Of a stretch of DNA of 64,000 nt, positions 33,931 through 44,222 are shown piece after piece. The DNA comes from Nemania diffusa. Taxonomy: Eukaryota > Ascomycota > Sordariomycetes > Xylariales > Xylariaceae. Positions within the stretch are counted from its first letter, which is position 1; each line of letters opens with the position of its first letter. The stretch lies in assembly GCA_038501195.1 (NCBI GenBank), contig JBBPUQ010000001.1, positions 1,364,001 to 1,428,000 of the forward strand. The letters run 5' to 3'. A program made the translations under genes and the position numbers. A model generated the notes under the pieces. It saw nothing but the letters and a program-made list of their open reading frames with translations. It was not told the origin of the DNA and made no database searches.

Positions 33931-34978
33931 TTAGACCACATGTAGTGGCGGCAGGTCCCCCAGGTATTCCGCACTGGCCTGGTGGTGCGCCAAATGCGGG
34001 GTCTTCAACTGCCGCTCGTCCTCGGTGGCCGAAGCGTTGGAGGGCCACTGCACATTCCACCCGCGGGTCACGCTGATGCCGCCAGGGTCCGATTCGGAGC
34101 CGCGGCGAACATCACTGCTTAAGGTGGTCATGTCGTGGCGGGAGATGGTCTCGATGAGGCGGTTGAGGATGACGAACTCGAGCTTGAGCTTGACGCCGTA
34201 GATGGCCGGCTTGAAGGCGCCCTGCAGGTAGAACAGGCTCGCGTACTGCACGCCCAGCAGCGCGATGTCGAGGCTGATGATGAGCACGTTGATGTACAGC
34301 AGGTGGTGCAGCAGCGTCTTCGTCTTGCCGCTCTTGGCGCGCGCCGTCGCCGAGTCGATCGACGACTGCGACGGCTCGAGCAGGGGCGACAGGTCGCGGA
34401 TGTGCTTGCGCGTCTGCCAGATGTACATGATGCTGAGGATCGTCTCCTGCACGAAGAACACGGTTGTCTGGAGACGGTCCCAGACCCTGTTGACTCCCCC
34501 GAGGGACGGCTGTGTCGTTTGCTGTGAGCGTAGAAGTCAGTAGTGTCCGAATCGGACTGGGCACAGGTAGACCACATACCGCGAGAATGCCGATGGGAAG
34601 AGTAGTGACGCCGAATATGATGGTAGTCACTATCAGCGCGGCCCGCACCCATCTCAACAGGCTGTCATGCTGCATGAGCAGGTACAATCGCGAGTACTGA
34701 ACCCATGACTGCGGGATGACCATCAGCAGCCACGAGAGGTAGATGAAGGTGATGGAGCCCTTGAGGTCGGTCCACACGCCGAAGTCCGCGAGGATGATGA
34801 AGAGCGACTGCAATATGATGCCCCAGCTGCCGAGGGCGCACGACCAGAAGTACAGCCCGCGGCGGCGCTTGAAGAACAAGAAGAGCGACACGTTGAGCTC
34901 GGCGCCGATGTACCAGGATATGCCGGCGAAGGCAGCCATGGTCATGGCCATGGGAAGGCCAATCTCGATCGGATCCAT
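33931..34978 (-). CDS. Seven-helix fungal membrane protein (DUF7703-like), unknown function
   Basis: Exons 34978-34580 and 34521-33931, with a 58-bp intron (gtatgt...cacag, branch ctgac) in phase 0, give 329 aa. The protein starts MDPIEIGLPMAMTMAAFAGISWY and has about seven hydrophobic helices. These include the LFLFFKRRRGLYFWSCALGS turn after helix 1, a QSLFIILADFGVW helix, WLLMVIPQSWVQYSRLYLL, WVRAALIVTTIIFGVTTLPI, TVFFVQETILSIMYIWQTRK, LLYINVLIISLDIALLGVQY and YGVKLKLEFVILNRL. This pattern recurs in fungal integral membrane proteins annotated as DUF7703; I assign it from memory of that pattern. The C-terminal tail of about 60 residues is polar. No transport or receptor function can be stated. 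Confidence 0.78.
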
Positions 34979-37076
34979 TATTTCGTGTGAACTAGGTAGT
35001 TAGGTAGATAGCCAGCTGGGTAGCTAGCTATCACTTCGCATGAGCAGTAGCAGTATAGCTATGCAACGAGCATAACTCGCACCCGGCGAGCCAGGTGATA
35101 ATAATAATGTTATGGATTAGATAGGTCAGGTATCGATCGGTGTAGAAGAAACTACGCTAGAGATCGCTGCCGGTGGTGTAATGAAGATCCACCATTCGAG
35201 GCCCGTTCGTGGGCGCTGGGAACATGTTTATGGTTTATTACGGGGGTTGACAGTTGTTCGCCCTCAAACGGTGAAACAAGACAGGCTGAACCCCCCTTAT
35301 TGCTTATTGCCTAGATCGTATTGTCTCGAAGAGATGCGACTCTACCATGCAGCCTGCCGGCGCTCAAGGGAAAATGTCATCTTATAGTAGGTGTAGAGCG
35401 TGTAAGTAGAGGTGTATGTAGGTGGGTAGGTTGTAGGTATACCAATGGGTCTCCGTAGGCGTAGGTAGTATATGGGGAAGAAAGAAACACACAACCTGCC
35501 AGCCCGCAGCGGTGAGCGAGAGAGGATGGGTGGATGGATAAATGAATGGACGGGTCCATGGATCGATAGACAAGGTTACATTATTCGGTATTATTAGCTG
35601 AGCTGCATGCCTACCTTCTTTGTACTCCTCCAGCGTAGATACGGACGGAGTGGGTTAGACTTGGCTGGTCAATGCCGCCGGCCAAACTGCCCGGTGCAAC
35701 AATTTGTTGCACTGCGTTATTTTCAGAAATCCAGTCCGCCTAATCATTTGTAGGTTAGGCAGTTTGGTAAAATACAATGCCTATCTGAAAGAACTGTTGT
35801 AAGTAAGGGGGCACCAAAAATCAAATGCATACATTGGGTACCTGTCTAAATCTAAGTCTACCGAAGGTGGTATAACATAGAATATACGGTCTCTGCTTGC
35901 TGCGCCGCACAAACCTGCCCACTATAACTACACGTACATACAACTGGAAATTTCTACGCAATGTAAGGTTGCATTCGGTTTTACAATTACACACTGATCC
36001 AGCTGTCGCGACATTCTACCTATTTAAATGAGTCTACCATCAGCCGTGAGCAGCGATCCGGCTACTTACGTGCATCTTTGTCCGACGAGTCGTGCTTTAT
36101 TGTTCGTATTGATCTGCCACTCTTACTAAGTTCTGAAGTCATAGGCGGTCACCCATCTCCGTTATAGGCATTATGGCTTATGCAGTAGGTAAGTACTATA
36201 CGTGCTTAGTGTGCCTACGTGCCGATAGGATGTTGGAGATCAGAATGAGGCAAAAGTGTTTAATGGTGGTGTACCTAGGTGGAAGCGAGCACCAACGTAA
36301 TTCCTCGCTTCGCTCTTCTCTTGTAGCCCCACTGGGGCTGTGACAAATTCAAGGCCGGTGGTTAATTAGTACCGACTATATGAGAGGGCTGAGAGGTCTA
36401 CTAGGTATATCCTCTCGAGTCTACCAAATGACATAGTGGTTCTACAGAATATACCCACCCAATACATATGCGGAGAAGTGTATCGTAAATGCTACGTCAA
36501 TAGCAACATTTGGAATTCATTACAGACACCTATCACAAAAAGTTATATCGTCTGTATGTATAATCTTGATAGTGATGTCGCTTTCCATCCCTACTCGCCC
36601 TGCTGTTTCGGGGAAGTGGTAGCAGACGCCCTTGGCAGCTTTCAGACGCCACAGCTTACACTAATTACCTACCTAGGTAGGCTATAGTTGCACCCTAGAA
36701 ACAGGTTATTGCAGCCGGGTTATGTAGATAGATAACAACAAATCCATGAGAAGGCTAGCAAGCTAATAGAAAAATAGGGTAAGCCACGACGTCTTGATAA
36801 GGTTAAGTTTACTTGAACTAATAAAGAGAGCGTGTCGAGCCGACGGAACCTAAATAGTAGCGTGGCTTAGTTTAAGTGGTTATGTTGCGATACCTACCTA
36901 GGTACCTATATTTTGATGTACTAGCGTGCATTCAAGCTTTATCTAGTAGAGTGGATCTAAACTAGTATACCTAGGTAGCTAAAATCGATATAGAATATTA
37001 AAATAAAGGTTATTATCATGTGGCAATGTGCTTGTGGAAGGCCTAAGGTGCACCGCGATGTGCATTGAGACCCGAT
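34979..37076. other. Intergenic, no gene recognised
   Basis: 2.1 kb of AT-rich DNA with frequent taggtaggta/tacctaccta words (around 34990-35030, 35385-35470 and 36890-36990). No open frame with recognisable content. Confidence 0.6.
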
Positions 37077-38789
37077 TCACTCATAAAGCCTTCCTTTTCG
37101 AACAGGCAAAGGCTTATCCTTCGCCGCAAATGCAATGCGTCCCGTTTCCGCATTTCCTTTGACATCCCCTACTCTCACTTCCAGTTGGCTTAATAAGCGC
37201 AGGCGCTCATCAACCCCTAGAACGGAGCCATCCATTTCCAAGCCCAGATCTCGGTTATTATATGTTAGTCCAAGCACAGAATCGAAGCGGTTTGGAACCA
37301 CAGACCGCGATTCGCATATCAATCCAATAATAGCGAGGGCGAGCGCAGTCAGCGAACATATAAAATTAAGAGTGACCCATACATAGTTCGCTTTATAGAC
37401 CTCTGTGCTAATGCTTGTGTTAGTGATGGTTGTGGCGTAGCCATAGCCGCCGCTAAAGTCTCGCAGCGAGTTGCTATATCTTTCAAAGTATCGATGAAGG
37501 TCCGTCCAAACACCTTCAAATTCTGATGATGTGGATACAGGTTTCAACCCACTTGTGGGGTCATATTCTGGGCCCCAAGTGTCTTGAAGTGTAATGAAGC
37601 TCTCTGTAGGAAATTCTCTAGAGGTGTTCCTAGGTCGAATAACGGTGCCTGCAAGATAAAGCTGTAGGTAAATGTTCAAAACGGCTCCCAGCCGTGCCGA
37701 GAACTGTTTCTCCGTGACTTGTTCGAAAAGCCGGCTTATGTTAGCTGGACTTGATGATTGCGGAACCGGGCCGCTCAAATAGCTCGGAATCGTGTGTGCA
37801 GGGAGCTTGGTGGCTGATCCATTAGGGAGAAACCGGGAAGCCCAGAAGTCCATGGGTGTAATACTTTCTGGTCGCTTGTCAATCTGGGAATTTCGAATTG
37901 ACTTCGTGTAGCACTTTTCGCCTTCGCATCTGATTCGAGCTTCGACATGCTTCTGAAATACAGCGCAACTAGTAGACCAGGAATCATGAACCTGAACTCG
38001 TTCAACCCCATCGATTGTGTTGGCTTTTAAAGTTGCGTCATATACCCAGATGTCAACAACAAGCAAAGTGGAATTGAAAACATCCGAGTTCGGTGCGCCT
38101 AGCCCAAGAAATGAGGCAAGTCTGCTACACCAAGGATCCGGGAAACGTACCGTGCACCGTTGATCCAACTCGGAAGCATCCCAGGTGGGGCAATCCGGGC
38201 AGGACAACCGATAATTGAAGCGTGGATTATCCGGTTCATCGGGATTAAACACGACGTGGCTCAGAGGATCACAGGAAACGCCAATGTATGAAGTTTCAAT
38301 TGAAAGATCTTTGGAACCTATAGCAGGAAGCTCGTGGATTGTAATGCCGAGGGGAGAGGAATAAGAGTCCGCACCCCCTAAGTCCGTGGTGTCCCACCAA
38401 TCTTCGGAACCTTCTAGGACACTAAGGCTTTCGATCCAAGGAATTTTGGCATTTCCCCAGCTATCAGTTTGGCTCTCAAGTGTATGCCAAGGCTGGGCCA
38501 TAATGGCATAAAAATCCTGTTCAAAATTGTTGTCTATCGCGCGTCGAATGTAAGACGACTCCTCGTTCAAGGACCAGTGTAGAAGAGAATGCCGTAGCGG
38601 ACCCGTATCTAAGTATCTGATAGTATTATTTGAAGTTTCGATTTGTTGGGTTGTGTACAGCATCCGGAAAGACGCCTGGCTTCCAATTGGCGACAACGCC
38701 CAGAGGACGATTAATAAATTGATCAATGGAGATTGATGGAACATGCGTACGGTAGCACTTAGAGCATCACCAAAGCTTTTTGTTGTCAT
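37077..38789 (-). CDS. Fungal transmembrane protein, unknown function
   Basis: A single open frame of 570 aa with an ATG at 38789. Near the N terminus, LINLLIVLWALSPIGSQASFRML (about residues 18-40) is a hydrophobic segment whose WALSPxGxQxSxR signature marks a family of fungal membrane proteins. A large extracytosolic region follows, with DSWGNAKIPWIESL, six or more cysteines and several N-x-S/T sites. Near the C terminus, VWVTLNFICSLTALALAIIGLI (about 470-492) is a second membrane helix, followed by a basic tail. The layout is therefore two helices flanking a glycosylated domain. Some family members have extra N-terminal sequence, so an upstream exon is possible. No function is known to me. 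Confidence 0.72.
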   Translation of the reverse strand: MTTKSFGDALSATVRMFHQSPLINLLIVLWALSPIGSQASFRMLYTTQQIETSNNTIRYLDTGPLRHSLLHWSLNEESSYIRRAIDNNFEQDFYAIMAQPWHTLESQTDSWGNAKIPWIESLSVLEGSEDWWDTTDLGGADSYSSPLGITIHELPAIGSKDLSIETSYIGVSCDPLSHVVFNPDEPDNPRFNYRLSCPDCPTWDASELDQRCTVRFPDPWCSRLASFLGLGAPNSDVFNSTLLVVDIWVYDATLKANTIDGVERVQVHDSWSTSCAVFQKHVEARIRCEGEKCYTKSIRNSQIDKRPESITPMDFWASRFLPNGSATKLPAHTIPSYLSGPVPQSSSPANISRLFEQVTEKQFSARLGAVLNIYLQLYLAGTVIRPRNTSREFPTESFITLQDTWGPEYDPTSGLKPVSTSSEFEGVWTDLHRYFERYSNSLRDFSGGYGYATTITNTSISTEVYKANYVWVTLNFICSLTALALAIIGLICESRSVVPNRFDSVLGLTYNNRDLGLEMDGSVLGVDERLRLLSQLEVRVGDVKGNAETGRIAFAAKDKPLPVRKGRLYE

Positions 38790-40010
38790 TAAATAATGAA
38801 GACTCTATCAAGATACGTCAATGAGCCACCGATGATCTTTACCTACGAAAATTAGGATAGTTTAGACAGGAGAAGCTCTTACTCCTATCTTAATTCCTCC
38901 TTCGGAATATAAGCGACCAATTGACTGAAGAGCATTGCTATATACCAATGCAAACAGAACAGGGTAAATCGTTGGTGCCTTAAATAAACTCTAGATTAGA
39001 ATTTGCTCCTTCTCAAACAGTTGGGTATACATACAAGTTTTAGTGCTTCTTCAACGATGATACTCTCTGTGTTAGAGGCCGCCCTGCCATTCAACACTAA
39101 TGCCACGATACCGAAAACTTCCCTCTTCTGTTAGCACAGGTACCAAAGCTTCGCAGTTAATCATCTTGATTCAAATACTCACTGATATATACAGAAAGGA
39201 AGGCCATTGGTAACAGTGTCCATACATGTGATGAAGACTTGGCCGTGATGCGTAGTGGCCGGGTCGGCCAGTGTTGTAGGTCATGCATTTCAAATCGAAC
39301 AGTTCAATTTACTCTAATTGTTCCATCTAATAATGGAGCTCATCTAATTTGATTGATAATAAAAGAAATGCGCACTTGCACCCATTCACCTTCACAGGTG
39401 TCACACGTATTTTCTGGTCTCCTATATAGTGTTAGAGTTAGGCTTTTAACAGTCCTACTTTATAATTAGAAAGTAAAGCACTTTGACTAATGACTATGTA
39501 TAGCAATTGAATCACCTTAGGGTTTGAAGATCGGCCTTGCAAGTGCTGCGCAAAAGACGCTACATCACCATACCTGGTCGTGTTCTCACATTCTTTGGGG
39601 GGCTCATGATGCGACCTTGTTGCTATTACTGCCTGGCTCCTTCCCTATCGACCATAAAGATACTACAGGGGCCATATGTAATGCACATTTAGCATAGCTT
39701 CCTCCTAGATAGACTTCACTCATCTTATCATCTCAGAAACAACAATAGGAGAATGGAGGGTTATCAAGGGATGTGCGGTTTCGGATTGCGCCCCCATTAT
39801 ATTCTCATCAGGATATCGTTCTTTTAATTGATCAACCTTCAATGATAGAGTCTGTTGCTGGGGGACTAGCCCGACACAAGAAAGTAGTGTTCCTCATGCC
39901 CAACTGTTAAATATTCCATTTATAATAAATCTAAGGTATTAGGTCGAATGAGGTTTGAGACTCCATTATTTTAAAGCCATTTTTCTAAATATCTAAGTAT
40001 TATTCGCAAC

Positions 40011-40050
40011 TTTACTATATAGCTATATACTTTACTATATAGCTATATAT
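40011..40050. repeat. 20-bp direct tandem duplication
   Basis: tttactatatagctatata followed by one variable base occurs twice in succession (40011-40030 and 40031-40050). Confidence 0.85.
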
Positions 40051-41272
40051 TTCGGTAGTATAATGTGAGAGGATTGATTAATCCTGTAACTCGACGCCTA
40101 GAACAAATCCATGTCGCTCTGTCGCCTGTCATATCTATTTTAGTGTCCGATTAGCGTTTTATACTAAATACCTACCTTGCGCTAGACTGCGGCTGTTTCA
40201 CCTTAGCTTCGGAGTAGTAAATGCTTATGAGTTTTGGAGAAGCAAATATGGGCTGCTGATTCTGCTGGAGGCCCAGGGTACCGAACAGTACCCACTATCA
40301 GAATACCTACCTAAGCGACTCATCGTTGTTATTGCCGTACGGATTAAACGGATCTTTTTCTAGATTGCTATCCCACTCCCTCCAGATATACCGCCTAATC
40401 CCAAGCGATCCTACTTATAGTCGAACATCGAGTGGCGTAGTGCAACGGGTTTCTCTTTTAAGAAGGCGAACCTGCAATTCGTCTCTGCAAATAGGTACAT
40501 ATACCTTAAGGACAGAACTGGATCAAAATTTATCACGTATGCGTATGGAAACGGCTTATCTTCATCCCCAGTTTATAGATTTTCCTATCTAGGGCCAACT
40601 CTTGAGTTACGGAATTGTATTCCGCGAAATATATTATTCTTGAAAATCCAGCATGCAATTCTCCCCTACATAGTGTACATAGTTCTCTCTAGTTCAACTC
40701 TGTCTAGCTAGTATAGGCGATATTTCGGCGAGTTTCCCGTACGGGAACACTCCACCCCCGCCTACGGTTGAGCCCGCTTCCATCTTTGCCAAAGTGAGAT
40801 AGGTGTCCGAGAAAAGTTGGCTCAATTTCCGGCACTACTGCGTACGTACGGTATGCCCATCTCGGCTGGCTACCCGGTTGATCTTGCTCTGCATCGGGAG
40901 TCGCTTAGTGACAAATATGTATATGTACTTACCGTTCGCTCAATTTTCAAGATAGGTGATTCTCCGGTACAGTCTGTCTCATATTTAACATGGATACTAG
41001 AAAAAAACAACTGCATGCTATGTACTACTATACAATAGCTAGGTAGCTCTTTGATTGATAGCTATCATTGTGGAGCATATACCTAGAATTCGTCGCTCCA
41101 GCTTTGATTAGTCCATAGTGTCGACCATGCCCGACAAAATCTCGATTGCTTTGATGAGCTGGCGGTAGTTTTAAACAATGGAGAGTAACAGCCCGGCGGG
41201 ATGCGGAAACATTGATGATCACTGCAGTAGCAACTATGCAAATATCTAAGGCACACAACGTTCTAACGACCC

Positions 41273-41488
41273 TTGGACAAGGACGACTCGCAGATAGATA
41301 TCCCAGTCCTTGAGGTAACAGACCCGAGCGTATACACGATGGTGAAGGCGGAGGCAGGTGTTGAAGAGTCGCATTAGATGAATGAGATATGGTCCTAGGA
41401 CCACAAGGAGATTGGCAACCCGAAATTCGTAATAAAATTCATGGCATTCGGGCTAATGTTAATTGTTTGCAAGTCAAATAAACACTGA
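41273..41488 (+). pseudogene. Decayed coding fragment, unknown family
   Basis: One frame reads like protein for 71 codons and ends at TGA. It includes DDSQIDIPVLEVTDPSVYTM, VKAEAGVEE, DHKEIGNPKFVIKFMAFG and a hydrophobic end, but it is interrupted by two in-frame TAG codons (about 41375 and 41393). No start codon or splice partners fit. I do not recognise the family. Codon use inside the fragment is like that of genes rather than of the flanking AT-rich DNA. Confidence 0.35.
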
Positions 41489-41879
41489 ATTTTACTGATA
41501 CTATCAGACGAGAGAGATATGGGTAAGAAAAATATAATGCGAGCTCGAAAGTGCGTACTTTTTCAGGTAAATGTTGTTTCCGCCGAATACTAATTTCTAA
41601 CTATTACTATGTGTATAAATACATTTTTATTTTTGTCCATCTCTTTCACATGCGTAGCGCGATCGATCTAAGGATCTCGAGATCATAAGATCGCCAGGTG
41701 CAAAGCATCCTATTCGTCACAGGAATATGCCACTACAACATGATGACCCCAAGACTCAACTCAACCATGTCGGAACATCATCAGCTATTCAAATTTTCAA
41801 TTGCATCCAATGAAGCACTCCTGGGTAAGCACAAGTCTAAAGCCAATTGATTAAAATACCTGCTCCCAAGTAGTGCGCA

Positions 41880-43022
41880 ATGGCGACACCTCAGCAACCT
41901 ACCACCCGCCAAGAGTCACCAGCCCCAACCCCTCCCGACCTATCAACCAGCAAGCCAACAACACTGCACATCAGCGACCGCGCAGCGCTAGCCACAGCCT
42001 GGCGCAGCCCCCACGCGATCCTCACGCACCTCAACGCGGACACGACCTGGCTCCTGCACCTCCCGTACCCGGAGGGGGCGGCGCCGCCGCCGCCGCGCGG
42101 GCGCACCCGCCTCACCGTGCTGCTCGACCCCTGGCTGCGCGGCCCGCAGTCCGACGGCGGGCGCTGGTTCTCGATCCAGTGGCACGTCACGGCGCCCAGC
42201 GTGCAGACGCTCGGGGAGCTGAGCGCGCTGCTGGGCGAGCTCGAGGCGGAGGCCACGGCTCGCGGTGACGGGGTTACGGGGACGCGGGATGGGGACGGGG
42301 ATGGGGATGGAGATTCGCGCGCGCATGCGTACATCGACGTCGTCGCCATCTCGCACGAGTTCACGGACCACTGCCACGAGGCGACGCTATGCGAGCTGCC
42401 GCGGAACACGCCCGTGTTCGCGCCCGACAAGGCCGCGCGGTTGATCCGGTCGTGGAAGCACTTCGACGCCGTCACCGAGATGCCCGCCTTCCTAGCCGCG
42501 GGGACGAAAGACTGGCGTACGTCTCTGCGCTGCTCCCCGCTACCGTCGTGGGTTGGCATAGGCCATGTCGTGACGCCGGGGAATGCGCTGTACTACCACT
42601 CGGCCCTCATAGTAGCGTGGGCCAGCCCCGCGGGAGGGGATGCAATCATATACTCACCGCACGGCATTGATCCCGGCGCTCTCTCGGGCATGCAGAGCAA
42701 CGGACTCCGGACGCTTGCGCTCCTGCATGGGTTGGATGACGTCCGACTCCGTATGCTGAAGCAGCTGAACTTGGGTGCCGTCAATGGCGTTGCTGCGGCG
42801 CGGGAGTGCGGCGCGAAGTACTGGGTTGCGACGCATGATGAGCTGAAGAAGGGAGGTGGGATCGTCTCGCTGCTGCTTGAGCGGACAAGATGGTCGGTTG
42901 CGGATGCGGTGAAGAGCGAAGGGCGAGAAAATGGTGTTGGAAAGGGGGTGGAGGGTGCTGGGCAAGGATTAGCCTATGAGTTTGTCGAGTTGGGATCTGG
43001 TGATGTGCTGGTGTTGGAATGA
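41880..43022 (+). CDS. Metallo-beta-lactamase-fold-like protein with altered metal motif
   Basis: Intronless, 380 aa from the ATG at 41880. After a Pro/Thr-rich start comes ILTHLNADTTWLLHLPYPE, a proline loop, RTRLTVLLDPWLRGPQSDGG and WFSIQWHVTAP: the first beta-sandwich of an MBL fold with the DPWL strand seen in UlaG/RomA-like proteins. The metal segment is AYIDVVAISHEFTDHCHEATL instead of a classical HxHxDH, so the first His, the Asp and the last His are present but the second His is Phe. Later segments ALYYHSALIVAW, DAIIYSPHGI and ECGAKYWVATHDELK fit the second half of the fold. Asp-Gly repeats (DGDGDGDGDS) fill a loop at about residues 138-147. Fungal members with this motif exist; their substrate is unknown. 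Catalysis with one metal, or none, is possible. Confidence 0.72.
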   Translation: MATPQQPTTRQESPAPTPPDLSTSKPTTLHISDRAALATAWRSPHAILTHLNADTTWLLHLPYPEGAAPPPPRGRTRLTVLLDPWLRGPQSDGGRWFSIQWHVTAPSVQTLGELSALLGELEAEATARGDGVTGTRDGDGDGDGDSRAHAYIDVVAISHEFTDHCHEATLCELPRNTPVFAPDKAARLIRSWKHFDAVTEMPAFLAAGTKDWRTSLRCSPLPSWVGIGHVVTPGNALYYHSALIVAWASPAGGDAIIYSPHGIDPGALSGMQSNGLRTLALLHGLDDVRLRMLKQLNLGAVNGVAAARECGAKYWVATHDELKKGGGIVSLLLERTRWSVADAVKSEGRENGVGKGVEGAGQGLAYEFVELGSGDVLVLE

Positions 43023-44222
43023 TGACAACAAGACCATTTGCTTCCTAATTCGCAGAGCTAGGCATCATTGTACATATATTGTCATATACTATTCCGCGCG
43101 TAGAAGCATTCTAAGATATGATATCTGATCGAACTATAAGTTTTAATATATGTAAAATTAGAAAAGGAACTGAAATAAGGCAAAGAGTGATTATTATAAG
43201 TTTTGTAAACGTGAGGATTGCACGATTGTCATATTTATTAACTCCCCAGTTAGGTCTTTTCTTTCTAATATTTGCAATAAGCTCTACGCTCCGTAGTCAT
43301 ATTGGAGTGGCCCTTTCTTTCTTTCTATCTACCATTTTTTTTGGTAGTGGGAGCAGGTATTAGTCTAGGTAGTTGTTACATAGTTGTGAGATCATCACAT
43401 CTTAAGCACTACACAAACTGTAGGTCATGTAGTGTAAGGTAACAACACCAAAACTCAATAGTAAGGTATGGGTATTGTTAAGCTATATCTCAAAATGCTA
43501 TCGCGATGATGTTCCAACCAGGAGGTAGTTATATTCTAAGCTTTAGAAATTAGCAATTCGATGTAAACCCTACAGAAAACTGAGCATTATTGTTAGGAAG
43601 CCAGGGAATATATAGAATGCCATATGTTAATAAAATGAATACTTCTTGATTGCAAGTGTATTTGGCAGAATGCCTAAATAGGCCAAGACTTCCGCTTCTC
43701 TGACGATGGTGATAACGAGTGCGACCCAACTGACGACACCCTTGACCTAGATATATCTAGTTGCAATGAAGATCTGGAGTCCGATACGAGTGAGAGTATG
43801 TCTGCATAAGGACTGCAAACCCACGTCTTGTCGATTGTACGCTATGTAGAGACCCCTTGCATAGATAGGGGTCTTCTTACCCTCCTTCACTATAAGTGTA
43901 ATTCCAAGCAGAGCACATAATCATCCGAGCCATACATTTGCAAGCACATCAAGCCTAGATAAAACGATGCCTTAGCAAACCCTTCGAGCATTCATTTTGT
44001 TCTAGTAGTACCTATATACAATCCCTTCCCTCATTAGGCTTCATAAGCACCTACCAACCCATGCATCCGAGACCCAAATCCGAGAACCCGTGAGCCGTCC
44101 GAAGCCATAGCGCCGATAACCCCCGTCATGAGCGCGTGAATCGCTTCGATAGCGACCTCGTTCCAAACCCTTCCTTTGAAGGTCTACGTATTCAAAAAGC
44201 CGCCTCCGGCTTATGTCCCATT
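43023..44222. other. Intergenic, two protein-like short frames of unknown origin
   Basis: AT-rich for most of its length. A 43-codon acidic frame at 43678-43809 (+), rich in Asp, Glu and Ser, and a 49-codon GC-rich frame at 44034-44183 (-), just past the BIR1 stop, look protein-like. Neither has a start codon in a sensible place or a recognised family. Confidence 0.5.

Larger units (their letters stand above)
38790..41879. other. Gene-poor AT-rich region
   Basis: 3.1 kb with no intact gene. It contains a 20-bp tandem duplication (40011-40050) and one decayed coding fragment (41273-41488), listed separately. Stop-rich AT-biased sequence here is consistent with mutated repeats, but no parent element is recognised. 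Confidence 0.55.
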
